Source of the DNA: an uncultured Olsenella sp.
GTDB taxonomy: Bacteria; Actinomycetota; Coriobacteriia; Coriobacteriales; Atopobiaceae
Direction of reading: 5' to 3'
NCBI GenBank assembly: GCA_937900605.1
Contig: CALCDK010000173.1
Span: 1 to 14,073, forward strand
Length of the DNA: 14,073 nt
Below the pieces are notes generated by a model. That model did not search any database and was not told the origin of the DNA. It saw only the letters and a list, made by a program, of their open reading frames with translations. This document shows positions 13,746 to 14,073 of this stretch, in pieces (within the stretch, counting starts at the first letter, position 1; each line of letters starts with the position of its first letter). Made by a program: the position numbers and the translations under genes.

Positions 13746-14073
13746 CTAGCGGCCCCCGAACACGACGTGACGGGCGTTCCAGAAGTACTGCACACCCGAG
13801 ACGACCGTCAGGACCACCGCAGCGACCATGAGCGCCCGTGCCACGCCGAGCACCGGCACCGAGGCCGCCACGCCGAGCGACGACAGGAAGATGGCGAGGT
13901 AGAAGGCGCACAGCGAGACCATGGTCACCGCCGTCTTGGCCTTGCCGAGGCCGTCGGCCGCGATCACCTGGCCCTGGGAGCCGGCGAGCATGCGCAGGGC
14001 GCTCACGAGGAACTCGCGGACCAAGATCACGAAAACGCCCCAGACGCTCACCATCGAGTCCTGCAGCAGCAGG
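13746..14073 (-). CDS. pgsA: CDP-diacylglycerol-glycerol-3-phosphate 3-phosphatidyltransferase, C-terminal part
   Basis: Makes phosphatidylglycerol phosphate, the committed step to phosphatidylglycerol and cardiolipin, in the cytoplasmic membrane. About the last 108 residues are visible; the frame is open through the right window edge, so the true start and the CDP-alcohol phosphotransferase motif (DGxxAR...GxxxD) lie outside. The visible part begins LLLQDSMVSVWGVFVILVREFLVSALRMLA and includes the family's VIAADGLGKAKTAVTMV stretch followed by three hydrophobic segments. An internal Met at 14054 could be mistaken for the start, but the preceding codons read on as PgsA. cinA starts directly after its stop codon. 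Confidence 0.9.
   Translation of the reverse strand, partial: LLLQDSMVSVWGVFVILVREFLVSALRMLAGSQGQVIAADGLGKAKTAVTMVSLCAFYLAIFLSSLGVAASVPVLGVARALMVAAVVLTVVSGVQYFWNARHVVFGGR

Overview
This window is high-GC chromosomal DNA from what looks like a Gram-positive actinobacterium, most plausibly a member of the Coriobacteriia (Olsenella, Collinsella or Atopobium type). The reasons are the GC-rich codon use, the Gram-positive SOS box type (CGAAC-N4-GTTYG), the presence of RNase Y (rare in other actinobacteria), and the order pgsA-cinA-recA-recX-rny-miaB-miaA-hflX. The lexA / LysM gene / nrdR arrangement resembles the one known from mycobacteria. The assignment is an inference; there is no rRNA here. 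I see no mobile element, CRISPR array, tRNA or prophage.

Left part (1-3173, all on the minus strand): the start of a uracil permease gene (cut by the window edge), a guanine/hypoxanthine-type NCS2 permease with a strong terminator after it, dut (dUTPase), nrdR (repressor of ribonucleotide reductase genes, overlapping dut) and a small membrane protein with a LysM domain that resembles the SOS cell-division inhibitors YneA and ChiZ. Divergent from it, on the plus strand, are lexA and, 13 bases further on, a multi-pass membrane acyltransferase-like gene. The 176-base gap between the LysM and lexA starts holds three good LexA operators, a degenerate fourth and two opposed promoters.

Middle part (4780-11246, minus strand): rny, an orphan GHKL-type ATPase, miaB, miaA and hflX are packed together and probably form one RNA-processing and tRNA-modification unit, read from a strong promoter at 11188-11216. 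The membrane anchor of RNase Y can be read just upstream of the only in-frame start codon but has no start codon of its own. This points to a one-base frameshift, either real or a sequence error.

Right part (11247-14073, minus strand): pgsA (cut by the window edge), a stand-alone CinA amidase domain, recA with a LexA operator inside its promoter, and recX overlapping the recA stop codon.

The unifying theme is an SOS circuit: LexA, RecA, RecX and the LysM protein, with NrdR and dUTPase downstream of the LexA-controlled LysM promoter, which could tie dNTP-pool control to DNA damage. None of this is a wholly unknown system. The least described parts are the GHKL protein, the lexA-coupled membrane acyltransferase and the nrdR-dut extension of the SOS unit.
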